From the NCBI RefSeq assembly GCF_001299475.1, contig NZ_CYUJ01000002.1:496001-560000 (forward strand): a stretch of 64,000 nucleotides of DNA, given 5' to 3'. This stretch comes from Neofamilia massiliensis. GTDB taxonomy: Bacteria > Bacillota > Clostridia > Tissierellales > Peptoniphilaceae. Every line of letters begins with the position of its first letter. Position 1 is the stretch's first letter. The position numbers and the translations under genes were made by a program. Under the pieces are notes generated by a model, which saw nothing but the letters and a program-made list of their open reading frames with translations, made no database searches and was not told the origin of the DNA. This document shows, one piece after another, positions 45,400 through 52,935 of the stretch.

Positions 45400-45819
45400 A
45401 TGTCCTATGGCGAAGAAGGCTTTAATATAACAATAGAAGAAGAAGAAAAAATTTTAGAGCGCATAGGAAAAAGCCACAAGCAAGCATTTTTTCTAGCAGA
45501 AGCTGATGGCAAAATAGTTGGAACAGGCACTTACACAGGATCAAACAACAAGAGAATGGCCCACCGTGGATCCATTGGCCTATGTGTCCAAAGACTATAT
45601 TGGGGCCAGGGAATCGGATCAGCCCTAATAGAAGCTTTAATTGACTTTGGGAAAAATACAGCCAAGGCAAAAATTATTTCCCTAGGAGTAAGGTCTGACA
45701 ACCAAGTAGCTATCCACCTATACGAAAAATACGGCTTCAAAAAAATCGGAACATTTGAAGGCTACTATGAAATTGACGATAAACTTATTGACGTAGACTA
45801 TATGAATTTGAAACTTTAG
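45400..45819 (+). CDS. GNAT acetyltransferase, start codon missing or non-standard
   Basis: 139 aa from ATG 45400, but the recognisable family sequence begins earlier: from about 45313 the frame reads IQIKIRPAQPSDAEQI, then CGGETDNMSYGEEG, which is the normal N-terminus of this GNAT subfamily. No ATG, GTG or TTG exists between the in-frame stop at 45298-45300 and 45400. It either uses AUA/AUU near 45313, or the true start has mutated and the gene is dead or truncated. The rest is intact: acetyl-CoA loop RLYWGQGIGSALIEA, then VRSDNQVAIHLYEKYGFKKIG. GGAGG stands 13 bases before ATG 45400, rather far. Substrate unknown. Confidence 0.65.
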   Translation: MSYGEEGFNITIEEEEKILERIGKSHKQAFFLAEADGKIVGTGTYTGSNNKRMAHRGSIGLCVQRLYWGQGIGSALIEALIDFGKNTAKAKIISLGVRSDNQVAIHLYEKYGFKKIGTFEGYYEIDDKLIDVDYMNLKL

Positions 45820-45870
45820 CGAATATATTAAACTTTCTTAGCTGATAAATTAATAAAAGCAAAAGAAATT

Positions 45871-45904
45871 AACTAGGCAAGGAAAATTCCAGCCTAGTTT
45901 TTTT
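45871..45904 (+). terminator. Terminator after the GNAT gene
   Basis: AACTAGGC (45871-45878) pairs perfectly with GCCTAGTT (45892-45899); T tail to 45904. Confidence 0.82.
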
Positions 45905-45917
45905 AATTCAACAAGTC

Positions 45918-45956
45918 AGGGCGTAAATTTCAAGTACAAGTTGAAAAATACGCCCT
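45918..45956. repeat. Long imperfect hairpin
   Basis: Arms of 16 bases (45918-45933 and 45941-45956) pair as 8 bp, a 2x2 A-A internal loop, then 6 bp, around a 7-base loop. The base of the stem is AGGGCGTA/TACGCCCT. No T tract follows on either strand, so it is not an obvious terminator. Confidence 0.6.
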
Positions 45957-45989
45957 AAAATCTATCGAAAAATTATTACAATTTAAACT

Positions 45990-46244
45990 TTGCTTCAAGA
46001 CCCTGATGCAATTTTTATTGGCGAACTAAGAGATGACTTTATGTTTAGAAGAAAATGGAATTTTAAAGCAAAGAAAGAAGTAAAACAATCAGCAGAAAAA
46101 AACCTTTCTAGCTTTGATAAAAAAATTAATATTCCAAATGAAAATACTATTCAAGCAATAGAAGAAGCGAGAAGAATAGCCAGAGATAAAAGTACTAAGA
46201 TTTATGATAATATTAAAGAATTAACTCTAGATTTAGAAGTATAA
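45990..46244 (+). pseudogene. Chimeric remnant: ATPase-like fragment plus RelB/DinJ antitoxin tail
   Basis: 84-codon frame with a TTG start and no ribosome site. The first residues QDPDAIFIGELRD look like the Walker B region of type II/IV secretion (GspE/PilT) ATPases, and the last 45 residues (INIPNENTIQAIEEARRIARDK and onward to LTLDLEV) match the C-terminal half of RelB/DinJ antitoxins. No toxin gene follows. It is read as a fusion of two gene fragments left by deletion. The antitoxin part is the surer of the two calls. Confidence 0.5.
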
Positions 46245-46259
46245 ATTACCTTTGAAATT

Positions 46260-46309
46260 CAAACGTAAAAACCAACGTAAAATTTGCGTTTGATTTATTG
46301 TTGGTTTTT
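46260..46309 (+). terminator. Terminator with an interleaved competing stem
   Basis: AAAAACCAAC (46267-46276) pairs with GTTGGTTTTT (46300-46309). A second pair, CAAACG (46260-46265) with CGTTTG (46287-46292), interleaves with it, so the two stems form a pseudoknot or exclude each other. Confidence 0.55.
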
Positions 46310-46326
46310 GCTACAATTAAATTGTC

Positions 46327-46332
46327 TATAAT
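46327..46332 (+). promoter_or_regulatory. -10 box upstream of the second GNAT gene
   Basis: TATAAT 67 bases before the start codon; no convincing -35. Confidence 0.4.
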
Positions 46333-46398
46333 GGAATTAATGAAATATATAAAATTGAAAAAGCTCAATTAATTAAAAGAAAAATAAAAAGGGGATTT

Positions 46399-46869
46399 AT
46401 GAAATTTACTGTAAGAGAAATAAAAGATAAAAAAGAAAAAGAAAAAATAGCAAGAGAAGTTCTTAGTGACTTGCCAGAGTGGTTTGGCCTGCCAGAAAGT
46501 ACAGAGGCCTATATTGAAGACTCACAAGACAAGACTTTTTTAGCCAGCTTTTATAAAGACCAGCTAGTTGGTTTTATTGTCCTTAACGAAACGAGTCCTG
46601 CCTGTGCAGATATATTTGTCATGGGAATTAAAAAGCAGTTTCACCGCCAAGGTGCAGGTAGGCAATTAAATGAAGCCTATGAAAAACTAGCCAAGGAAAG
46701 AGGCTACACATATTCACAAGTAAAAACTGTTCAATCAGGTCACTACAAAGAATATGACATTACAAATTCCTTCTATACTTCAATGGGCTACAGTAAATTA
46801 GAAGTATTTCCAGACTTATGGGATGAGTGGAACCCCTGCCAAATCTATATAAAATACCTAGGTGACTAA
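46399..46869 (+). CDS. GNAT family N-acetyltransferase
   Basis: 156 aa. The strand and loop DIFVMGIKKQFHRQGAGRQLNEA (about residues 74-96) contains the RQGAGR acetyl-CoA binding loop, and the end has the NSFYTSMGYSKLEVFPD pattern. AAAAGGGG lies upstream of the ATG. It overlaps nothing, but a small broken gene begins one base after its stop. Substrate unknown. Confidence 0.82.
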   Translation: MKFTVREIKDKKEKEKIAREVLSDLPEWFGLPESTEAYIEDSQDKTFLASFYKDQLVGFIVLNETSPACADIFVMGIKKQFHRQGAGRQLNEAYEKLAKERGYTYSQVKTVQSGHYKEYDITNSFYTSMGYSKLEVFPDLWDEWNPCQIYIKYLGD

Positions 46870-46870
46870 A

Positions 46871-47121
46871 ATGAGCACCTATACTTTAGAAGATTTTAAA
46901 GAAGACATAAAAATAAACAGGGAATTTGAATTCACTTTTCATAATAAATCCTACTCCTTAACTTTTTCAAAAGATGGATATATCTTTACCGATATTAATG
47001 AAAAAAAAAAAACGCTGTATATAAGAATTATGATGACTTATTAAAAGATATAAAAATTGAAGGAAAAAAAATCGAAGAAATAATCGCCGATAAACTGTAT
47101 GATGATTTGTCTATATATTAA
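46871..47121 (+). pseudogene. Small gene broken at a 12-A run
   Basis: ATG 46871 (AGGTGA upstream, inside the GNAT end) opens a frame that runs into a stop at 47044 after passing A12 at 47001-47012. One added base at the run restores a continuous frame to TAA 47119-47121, giving about 83 residues ending in KIEGKKIEEIIADKLYDDLSIY, of the same acidic and lysine-rich style as the first half. Possible causes are slippage-driven phase variation, transcriptional slippage, or a sequencing error. The protein family is not recognised. Confidence 0.55.
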
Positions 47122-47145
47122 GTTTCCCATTTAAATAAAAAATAT

Positions 47146-47173
47146 TTGACCAGCTTGGAGCAATTAATACAAT
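47146..47173 (+). promoter_or_regulatory. Candidate promoter of the 117-aa gene
   Basis: TTGACC (47146-47151), 16-base spacer, TACAAT (47168-47173), very close to the start codon at 47189. Confidence 0.45.
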
Positions 47174-47188
47174 ATTAGAGGTACCGGG

Positions 47189-47542
47189 ATGTTAGAACAT
47201 GATAAAAAAAATTTAAGTTATGAAGAGTTGAGTTCATTAATAAATATAAATAACATATATGAAATTACACACAATAAACTGTTAGATATTAGTTTAAAAA
47301 TTGACGAAATAACTAGCATTAATTTATATTTTCAAATGTTGGGCTTACTAATTAATTTAGAAAAACATAATGATTCATTGAAAATTGCTTATTTATCCAA
47401 CCTAATATCTTTTTATATATTTGATGTTATAACTCCACCTTATTCTGAAGAAATTGCTAGGTTTTATGCCGAAAAGTCTTTAGAAAATAATTCAACATCA
47501 GAATATAAAGAGTGGCTTGAATATATAAACCAAGGCAATTAA
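47189..47542 (+). CDS. Uncharacterised small helical protein
   Basis: 117 aa from ATG 47189, with AGAGG at 47177-47181. It is predicted almost wholly helical, acidic and Asn/Ile/Leu-rich, without membrane segment or signal. I do not recognise it. Its size, AT-richness and place in a run of small accessory genes resemble orphan immunity proteins, which is only a guess. Its own promoter and terminator make it a separate unit. Confidence 0.5.
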   Translation: MLEHDKKNLSYEELSSLININNIYEITHNKLLDISLKIDEITSINLYFQMLGLLINLEKHNDSLKIAYLSNLISFYIFDVITPPYSEEIARFYAEKSLENNSTSEYKEWLEYINQGN

Positions 47543-47597
47543 ATTGTAAAAATTAATGACAAATAATGAAATAGTACAAAATAAAATTGTTTGAAAA

Positions 47598-47624
47598 CAT
47601 CTAGCAAGTCTAGGTGCTTTTTTT
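47598..47624 (+). terminator. Terminator after the 117-aa gene
   Basis: CATCTAG (47598-47604) pairs with CTAGGTG (47610-47616), one G-T pair, then C and T7. Confidence 0.83.
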
Positions 47625-47641
47625 ATTAAAATCAACATTTA

Positions 47642-47657
47642 TGAAAAAATATTTTCA
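47642..47657. promoter_or_regulatory. TGAAAA-N4-TTTTCA palindrome, possible RpiR operator
   Basis: Perfect 6-bp arms, in the 115-base leader of the ECF operon. Palindromes with TGAAA/TTTCA half-sites are known for RpiR-type regulators, and the operon's last gene encodes one. A second imperfect repeat, AGCCT-TATA (from 47696) with TATAGGCT (to 47734), lies nearer the start codon. Confidence 0.45.
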
Positions 47658-47771
47658 AAGGAAATTAAAATAAAAACTTACCTTCATTTAACATTAGCCT
47701 TATATAAATTAAATATGCATAGACTAATATAGGCTTGCAAATAAAATTTATAGGAATTATTGGAGGAAATT

Positions 47772-48617
47772 ATGAACTTACAAAAACAAAAATTTAATTC
47801 TTCGCAAAAACTTATGGTCTTTGTATTGACCATGTCGCTGTATGGATTAGCAACAATGTTTTCTGAGCTAATACCAAAAGTCCATGTAGGTATAGTTGAA
47901 TTTTCAGTTGAATATTTCTTATTTATACCACTAACAATAGCCATGCTTTTAGATCCACTAAGTGCTGGTCTTGGAGCTGCAACAGGTGAACTTATTTTTT
48001 CAGAAATAATGTTAGGACAATTTGGTGGTATAGGTGAGTTAGAAAAATTCACTACAGTTACTCTTGGTGTATTTATTGCAGGCATGATGGTAAAAGATCC
48101 AAGAAACAAAACCCAAGTAGGTCTTGCTGCAATAGTAGGAACAGGAGCTCAACTATTTATGGGAACTATGGTAGATATCTTAAAAGTTGTATTTGCTGTA
48201 GAAGACTTTGAAGCTGTAGCTGGTTTGCCAGAATCAGTTTGGGCTACAGAATTTTTTGCATTTTTCAATGACCTACTATTTTCAGGCATCCTATTTTGTC
48301 TAATACCTACACTAATTTTAGTGCCAAGACTCTATGGAAAAATTGAAGCCCTTATTGGAGTTCAACCTAGGGTAGCAGGCATGGAAGTAGACTTTTCTCT
48401 TGGAAAAATTTTATTACTTGCTCTTGTTGGTATAGCCCTAGGCTTTGGTTTTGAATACTTAGCTGAATCTGGTTTTTCAATAATAGACTGGGAAGCTGAT
48501 TGGGCAGAAAGTCAATTGTCAATTATTATTAGCTTAACAGTAGCAGCTGTTCTATCCTTGCTTACACTTTTATGGCTAAAGAAAAATAAAGAGAAAAGTA
48601 TAAATTCTTATGAGTAA
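47772..48617 (+). CDS. ECF transporter substrate-binding (S) component
   Basis: 281 aa from ATG 47772, preceded by GGAGG; a TTG at 47760 is less likely. Hydrophobic helices fill the protein: about six core helices plus an extra C-terminal one (SIIISLTVAAVLSLLTLLWL), ending in a charged tail. The PLTIAMLLDPLSAGLGAATGELIFSEI segment is typical of S components. It is longer than the common 170-200 residues. Its substrate cannot be read from sequence; the co-encoded PHP enzyme and RpiR-type regulator hint at a phosphorylated or sugar-like compound. It overlaps the next gene by 8 bases. Confidence 0.78.
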   Translation: MNLQKQKFNSSQKLMVFVLTMSLYGLATMFSELIPKVHVGIVEFSVEYFLFIPLTIAMLLDPLSAGLGAATGELIFSEIMLGQFGGIGELEKFTTVTLGVFIAGMMVKDPRNKTQVGLAAIVGTGAQLFMGTMVDILKVVFAVEDFEAVAGLPESVWATEFFAFFNDLLFSGILFCLIPTLILVPRLYGKIEALIGVQPRVAGMEVDFSLGKILLLALVGIALGFGFEYLAESGFSIIDWEADWAESQLSIIISLTVAAVLSLLTLLWLKKNKEKSINSYE

Positions 48618-50328
48618 AATAGAAATAAGAAATCTAAGTTTTACTTATCCAGGATCAGATAAAAAAATTTTAGACAATATCAATTTAGACATTGAAGAAG
48701 GTGACTTTATCGCTATTATTGGCAACAATGGTAGCGGAAAGTCAACTTTTTGTAAGTGTATTAACGGACTTATACCACACTTTATTGTTGGAGACTTTAA
48801 AGGCCAAGTTCTAGTCAATGGAAGATCTACCCTAGACTTAGATGTAGGAAGTTTAGCTAGACAAGTAGCCTATGTTTACCAAGACTTTGAAAACCAAATA
48901 GTTAGGCCAACTGTTTTAGACGACGCATCCTATGCTCTATTAAATTACGGTTATGAAAACTACGAAGACCTTGGTAGAAAGTCTTTAATTGCCTGTGGCT
49001 TAGAAGGCAGAGAGTATGATTATATTTGGCAGCTATCGGGAGGGCAAACCCACCTTCTAGCCCTAGCAGGAGCCATTGCCCTTGGACCAGACATTTTAAT
49101 TTTAGATGAACCAATCGCCCAACTTGATCCTCAAAATGCAGACAAGATTTATGAAATCCTAGAAGATCTTAGAAAAAGATATAATAAGACAATAATCTCA
49201 ATTGAGCACCACACCGAATACATTGCAAAATATTGTAACAAGGTCATGCTTCTAAATAAGGGAAAAATTTCTTGGATCCTTCCTACAAAAGAAGGCCTAT
49301 CTAAAGTTGACGACCTAAAAAAATCAGATATATTTCCGCCCCAAATTACTCAAGCAGCCTTTATGCTAAATGAGAAAAATGGAGAAGATACTAAAGATAA
49401 GGTACACTTACCTCTTAGTATCGAAGAAGGTCTTTCCTACTTTTCTAACCTAAAATTAAAGGACTATAAAAAAGAACAAATAGAAAACACCAATGAAGAG
49501 ATTCTTAGATTTGAAGATATAGACTTTACTTATAATACTATAAAGGGTCAACCTAAAATCATCTTTGATAAATTAAATCTTAGTATAAAAAGAGGGGACA
49601 AGATTGCTCTAATAGGTTCTAATGGAGCAGGTAAGTCTACAATTATGAAATTATTAGTAGGACTTGCTAAGGCTAAAGACGGAAAAATTTTATTTAAAGG
49701 TGAAGACATTAATCAAATTGATGAAGAAGAACTGGCAAAGCACATCTCCTTGGTTTATCAAAATCCAGAAGAGATGTTTATAAAAGATAGCATCTACGAA
49801 GACATAGCCTTTGCAATGAAAGAAAGAGAAGTAGAAGACTATAAAGAGAAAACCTCTAACTTAATTAATAGATTTAGGTTAAATGACCTAAAAGACAGAG
49901 ACGGAAGATTATTATCTGGTGGCCAAATGAGAAGAGCCAGTGTAGCCATTGGTATCGCCTTAAAACCCGAAGTCTTACTATTAGACGAACCTACTGGAAA
50001 CTTAGACATGGCCACTCGAACAGAAATTATAAAAGTTCTAGAAGAAATAAAATCTGAAACAGAAACCGTAATAATTGCAACCCATGATATGCAATTAGTA
50101 TCTCAATGGGCAGACAGAGTTATCGTCTTAAACGCTGGCAAGGTTATTGCAGACAAGTCCAAGGACCAAATATTTGACAACGACTTAGTTAAAGAAACTA
50201 TAGCTATAAGAGCCCCAGAAATTTTTGACCTAGCCCAAGCCATTAACCCAAAGACCTATGTCTATACGGTGGAAGAATTTTTAGAAAATATTGAAAATAA
50301 TTTAAAGGAAGGCCATTATGAAGACTAA
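48610..50328 (+). CDS. ECF transporter ATPase, two fused domains
   Basis: 572 aa. Domain 1: Walker A GNNGSGKST near residue 40, signature QLSGGQTH, Walker B ILILDEP. Domain 2: Walker A GSNGAGKST near residue 338, signature LLSGGQMRRA, Walker B VLLLDEPTGNLD. Both sets are complete, so this one chain replaces the usual EcfA-EcfA' pair, as in YkoD-type systems. It energises uptake through the S and T components encoded on either side. It overlaps the T gene by 11 bases. Confidence 0.92.
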   Translation: MSKIEIRNLSFTYPGSDKKILDNINLDIEEGDFIAIIGNNGSGKSTFCKCINGLIPHFIVGDFKGQVLVNGRSTLDLDVGSLARQVAYVYQDFENQIVRPTVLDDASYALLNYGYENYEDLGRKSLIACGLEGREYDYIWQLSGGQTHLLALAGAIALGPDILILDEPIAQLDPQNADKIYEILEDLRKRYNKTIISIEHHTEYIAKYCNKVMLLNKGKISWILPTKEGLSKVDDLKKSDIFPPQITQAAFMLNEKNGEDTKDKVHLPLSIEEGLSYFSNLKLKDYKKEQIENTNEEILRFEDIDFTYNTIKGQPKIIFDKLNLSIKRGDKIALIGSNGAGKSTIMKLLVGLAKAKDGKILFKGEDINQIDEEELAKHISLVYQNPEEMFIKDSIYEDIAFAMKEREVEDYKEKTSNLINRFRLNDLKDRDGRLLSGGQMRRASVAIGIALKPEVLLLDEPTGNLDMATRTEIIKVLEEIKSETETVIIATHDMQLVSQWADRVIVLNAGKVIADKSKDQIFDNDLVKETIAIRAPEIFDLAQAINPKTYVYTVEEFLENIENNLKEGHYED

Positions 50329-51163
50329 TAAATTAGACAATGTAATAGAAAGCCTGCAAGATAAGTTCACTATAGACTATCTTAGAAGCCAGGTACTTAA
50401 AAATGCCTATGGCAACGACGATACTCCTATTGCAAAACTAGACCCAAGGATTTTAATATTTTGGTACCTGTTTTTTGGAATTGTGCCATGGTTTTCTAAT
50501 AATTTAATGTTTTTAGGATCTTGTTTTATTTTAGTAACCATTACTACACTTATGGCCAAGGTAGCAGGTCTGGTTCTCTTTGTGTTTTTACTTGGAGTCC
50601 TAGGCCAAACAGGCTATATGCTAATTGCCGTCTTAATTTTTGGTGGAGACTTGTCGTCTATTATTCCTCTATCAATACTTACTCTAAAAGTTTCTACAGT
50701 ATCCCTAGCCTCAGTGACTGTATTTTCAGGTATGGACCCAGACAAGTTATCAAATGGCCTAATGTGGTTTGGCCTGCCAGAGAAATTTACCTTTTCTATA
50801 TCCTATTCATATAGGATCCTGCCTCTTTTAATGACTGAGTTCCAAAATGTCCTACTTTCTTTTAGACTAAGAAGCAAGGCCCCTGCTAAGGAAGGCCTTA
50901 AGGGCAAGATAAATTATATATGGTACAGGATTAAAATGATTATGAACTCCTTCTATCCCCTAATATTAAATACGGCCAAAAAGACAAGAACAACTGTTGA
51001 GGCCTTAGAGATAAAAGGTTTTAGATATGCAGCTACCAACAAGGATGTTAAAAAATTAAAACTGAAATCATTAGTCATATCATACGACGATATAATTTTT
51101 CTACTTATATCATTTATTTGGGTCATGATAACTCTTATGGTTTCAATTATGATGAAAGGATAA
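50318..51163 (+). CDS. ECF transporter transmembrane (T) component
   Basis: 281 aa. Membrane helices at about residues 45-125 and a C-terminal one near 255-280; the long cytoplasmic coupling part holds the EcfT signature of Ala-Arg-Gly type at TVEALEIKGFRYA near residue 225. It links the ATPase to the S component. It overlaps the ATPase gene, and the PHP gene follows after 4 bases. Confidence 0.86.
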   Translation: MKTNKLDNVIESLQDKFTIDYLRSQVLKNAYGNDDTPIAKLDPRILIFWYLFFGIVPWFSNNLMFLGSCFILVTITTLMAKVAGLVLFVFLLGVLGQTGYMLIAVLIFGGDLSSIIPLSILTLKVSTVSLASVTVFSGMDPDKLSNGLMWFGLPEKFTFSISYSYRILPLLMTEFQNVLLSFRLRSKAPAKEGLKGKINYIWYRIKMIMNSFYPLILNTAKKTRTTVEALEIKGFRYAATNKDVKKLKLKSLVISYDDIIFLLISFIWVMITLMVSIMMKG

Positions 51164-51167
51164 GTTA

Positions 51168-51953
51168 ATGAATATAGATTTTCACACCCATGGCAAACTG
51201 GCAAAAGCCCTGCCTGTTAACGCAAAATACATCCAGTGGATGTTTGAAGAATGCAAGAAAACAAACTTAGATGCTATATGTTTGACAGAGCATTTTAATA
51301 CAAAAGCCTTTAAAGACCTCTATAAACTTGTCTATGACAATTCTGAAAAAGATGGAGACTGTCTAATTTTTAATGGCCTAAAAATATTTCCTGGCATGGA
51401 AGTAGACATTTTAGAAGGTGCTCATATTCTCGTTTTAGGAAAATTTGAAGATATTATAGAAATAAACGAAAAGTTAGAAGACCATAAAACCAAAGAAACC
51501 TTTCTGCCCTTTGACGACCTTATGGATTTATTAGAACCCTATGACCTAATAAGAGGCGGCGCCCATCCCTTTAGGTCAAATGGAGCCATTCCTAGATTGA
51601 CCAAAGACCAGCTAGAAAAACTTGATTTTATAGACCTAAATGGAAAAGATACTGCCTTAGAAGGGGAAGACAACATTGAAAAAATAAAAGCCTTTGCTAA
51701 AAAAATTTCTAAACCAATATTATGTGGCAGCGACACCCACCAAGCCTTCCAATATGAAGCTGTCTATAATGAATTTGAAAATGATGTAAATACCTTTGAA
51801 GCCTTAAGAGAAGAAATTAAAAATGGCAGATACAAACTGAAAATATCTGCTACAATAAAAGACCAAGTAAAGTCTGCAACTCTTTTAAAAAAAGCCTTAA
51901 AGACCATTCATGCCTTAGGCGGAGACTATATAGAAGTGCTAACTAATAACTAA
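51168..51953 (+). CDS. PHP domain phosphoesterase
   Basis: 261 aa. All PHP metal-site motifs are seen: DFHTHGK (HxH) at the N-terminus, CLTEHFN near residue 38, FPGMEVDI with Glu near 75, RGGAHPFR near 128, and LCGSDTHQ near 187. PHP proteins of this size are phosphoesterases acting on histidinol phosphate, nucleotides or sugar phosphates. Position inside an ECF operon suggests it dephosphorylates a compound linked to the imported ligand. It is followed after 13 bases by the regulator. Confidence 0.82.
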   Translation: MNIDFHTHGKLAKALPVNAKYIQWMFEECKKTNLDAICLTEHFNTKAFKDLYKLVYDNSEKDGDCLIFNGLKIFPGMEVDILEGAHILVLGKFEDIIEINEKLEDHKTKETFLPFDDLMDLLEPYDLIRGGAHPFRSNGAIPRLTKDQLEKLDFIDLNGKDTALEGEDNIEKIKAFAKKISKPILCGSDTHQAFQYEAVYNEFENDVNTFEALREEIKNGRYKLKISATIKDQVKSATLLKKALKTIHALGGDYIEVLTNN

Positions 51954-51966
51954 GAGGGAGCAAGTC

Positions 51967-52794
51967 ATGAAATTAATTTCTTGCTTAGATGACCTACAAT
52001 TAACAAAATCAGAAATAAAAATTTTAGAATTTATAGAAACTAACTATGATGATTTTCTCTTTATGTCAATAATTGAGCTTGCTGAAAAGTTAGAAATTTC
52101 AGAAGCAACAATTTCAAGATTTGTTAGAAAAATTGGCGCTGACGATTTTAAAAGCTTAAAAACTTTAGTCCTAGAACAGTCTCCTTATATGGCAGCCGAA
52201 AAAATGAAGACCACCCTAGCTAGCTCTGAAGACCTAAGCCTAGACTCATATTTAAGCAAACAAATTGAGAACATTAAAAAGACCCTAGACCACATTGACA
52301 AAAATCAATTTGACCAAGCTTGCAAAATACTTGCTCAAAAAAATAAAATTTATGTCTATGCAAAACACGCAGGCAAAGCCCTTACTTCACTAATATATAC
52401 CAGACTAAATAGAATTGGAATCGACGTTTGGACTCTACCTACTGGCGGCACAGAATTAGTAGAATCTTTATCCAAATTAGAAAAAGATGATCTTTTACTT
52501 ATATTTTCTTTTTCAAAAATATCTAGAGAAGATAAAATAATTTTCGACTATAAAAAAGAAGTAGGATTTAAGCTAATCCAATTTACAAGCAGACTCTACC
52601 ACGATGAAGAAAATTCTGGAGACCTTAACCTCTTTGTATACAGAGGCGAAAGAAACGAATATCACTCCCTAACAACACCAGTAGCCCTAGCTGATGCAAT
52701 GATAGTTAAAATTACAAAACTAAAGGGAGAAAAATCCCTAGAGAGACTTGAAAAGATCAAAGACCTAAAAAATAAATATAAGGACTTTAAGTAG
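51967..52794 (+). CDS. MurR/RpiR family regulator
   Basis: 275 aa. An N-terminal helix-turn-helix (SIIELAEKLEISEATISRFVRKIG) is followed by a SIS domain (about residues 120-250) that binds phosphosugars; the typical VYAKHAGKALTSLIYTRLNRIG and LLLIFSFSKIS segments are present. It probably senses a sugar phosphate and controls this operon. GAGGGAGCAAG precedes the ATG. A terminator follows. Confidence 0.87.
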   Translation: MKLISCLDDLQLTKSEIKILEFIETNYDDFLFMSIIELAEKLEISEATISRFVRKIGADDFKSLKTLVLEQSPYMAAEKMKTTLASSEDLSLDSYLSKQIENIKKTLDHIDKNQFDQACKILAQKNKIYVYAKHAGKALTSLIYTRLNRIGIDVWTLPTGGTELVESLSKLEKDDLLLIFSFSKISREDKIIFDYKKEVGFKLIQFTSRLYHDEENSGDLNLFVYRGERNEYHSLTTPVALADAMIVKITKLKGEKSLERLEKIKDLKNKYKDFK

Positions 52795-52800
52795 CAAACG

Positions 52801-52831
52801 AAGTAGACGAAAAAACCCCGTCTGCTTTTTT
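52801..52831 (+). terminator. Terminator of the ECF operon
   Basis: AAGTAGACG (52801-52809) pairs with CGTCTGCTT (52819-52827), one G-T pair; T tail to 52831. Confidence 0.83.
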
Positions 52832-52892
52832 AATCTCAAAAATAAAAACCTAAAAGCAAACTCCCAATAAATTCGCTAAAAACATTTTCCTT

Positions 52893-52901
52893 TGTTATAA
52901 T
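52893..52901 (+). promoter_or_regulatory. Extended -10 of the hsd operon
   Basis: TGTTATAAT (TATAAT at 52896-52901), 34 bases before hsdM. A -35 is not clear, as is common for extended -10 promoters. Confidence 0.6.
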
Positions 52902-52935
52902 AAACATAAGAAAAAGACAAAGACGGAGGAATAAA

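Noticed and set aside
47625-47771. A vitamin riboswitch in front of the ECF operon
   Set aside because: The leader is short and AT-rich, and shows none of the conserved cores of TPP, FMN, cobalamin or queuosine riboswitches; only simple palindromes are seen.
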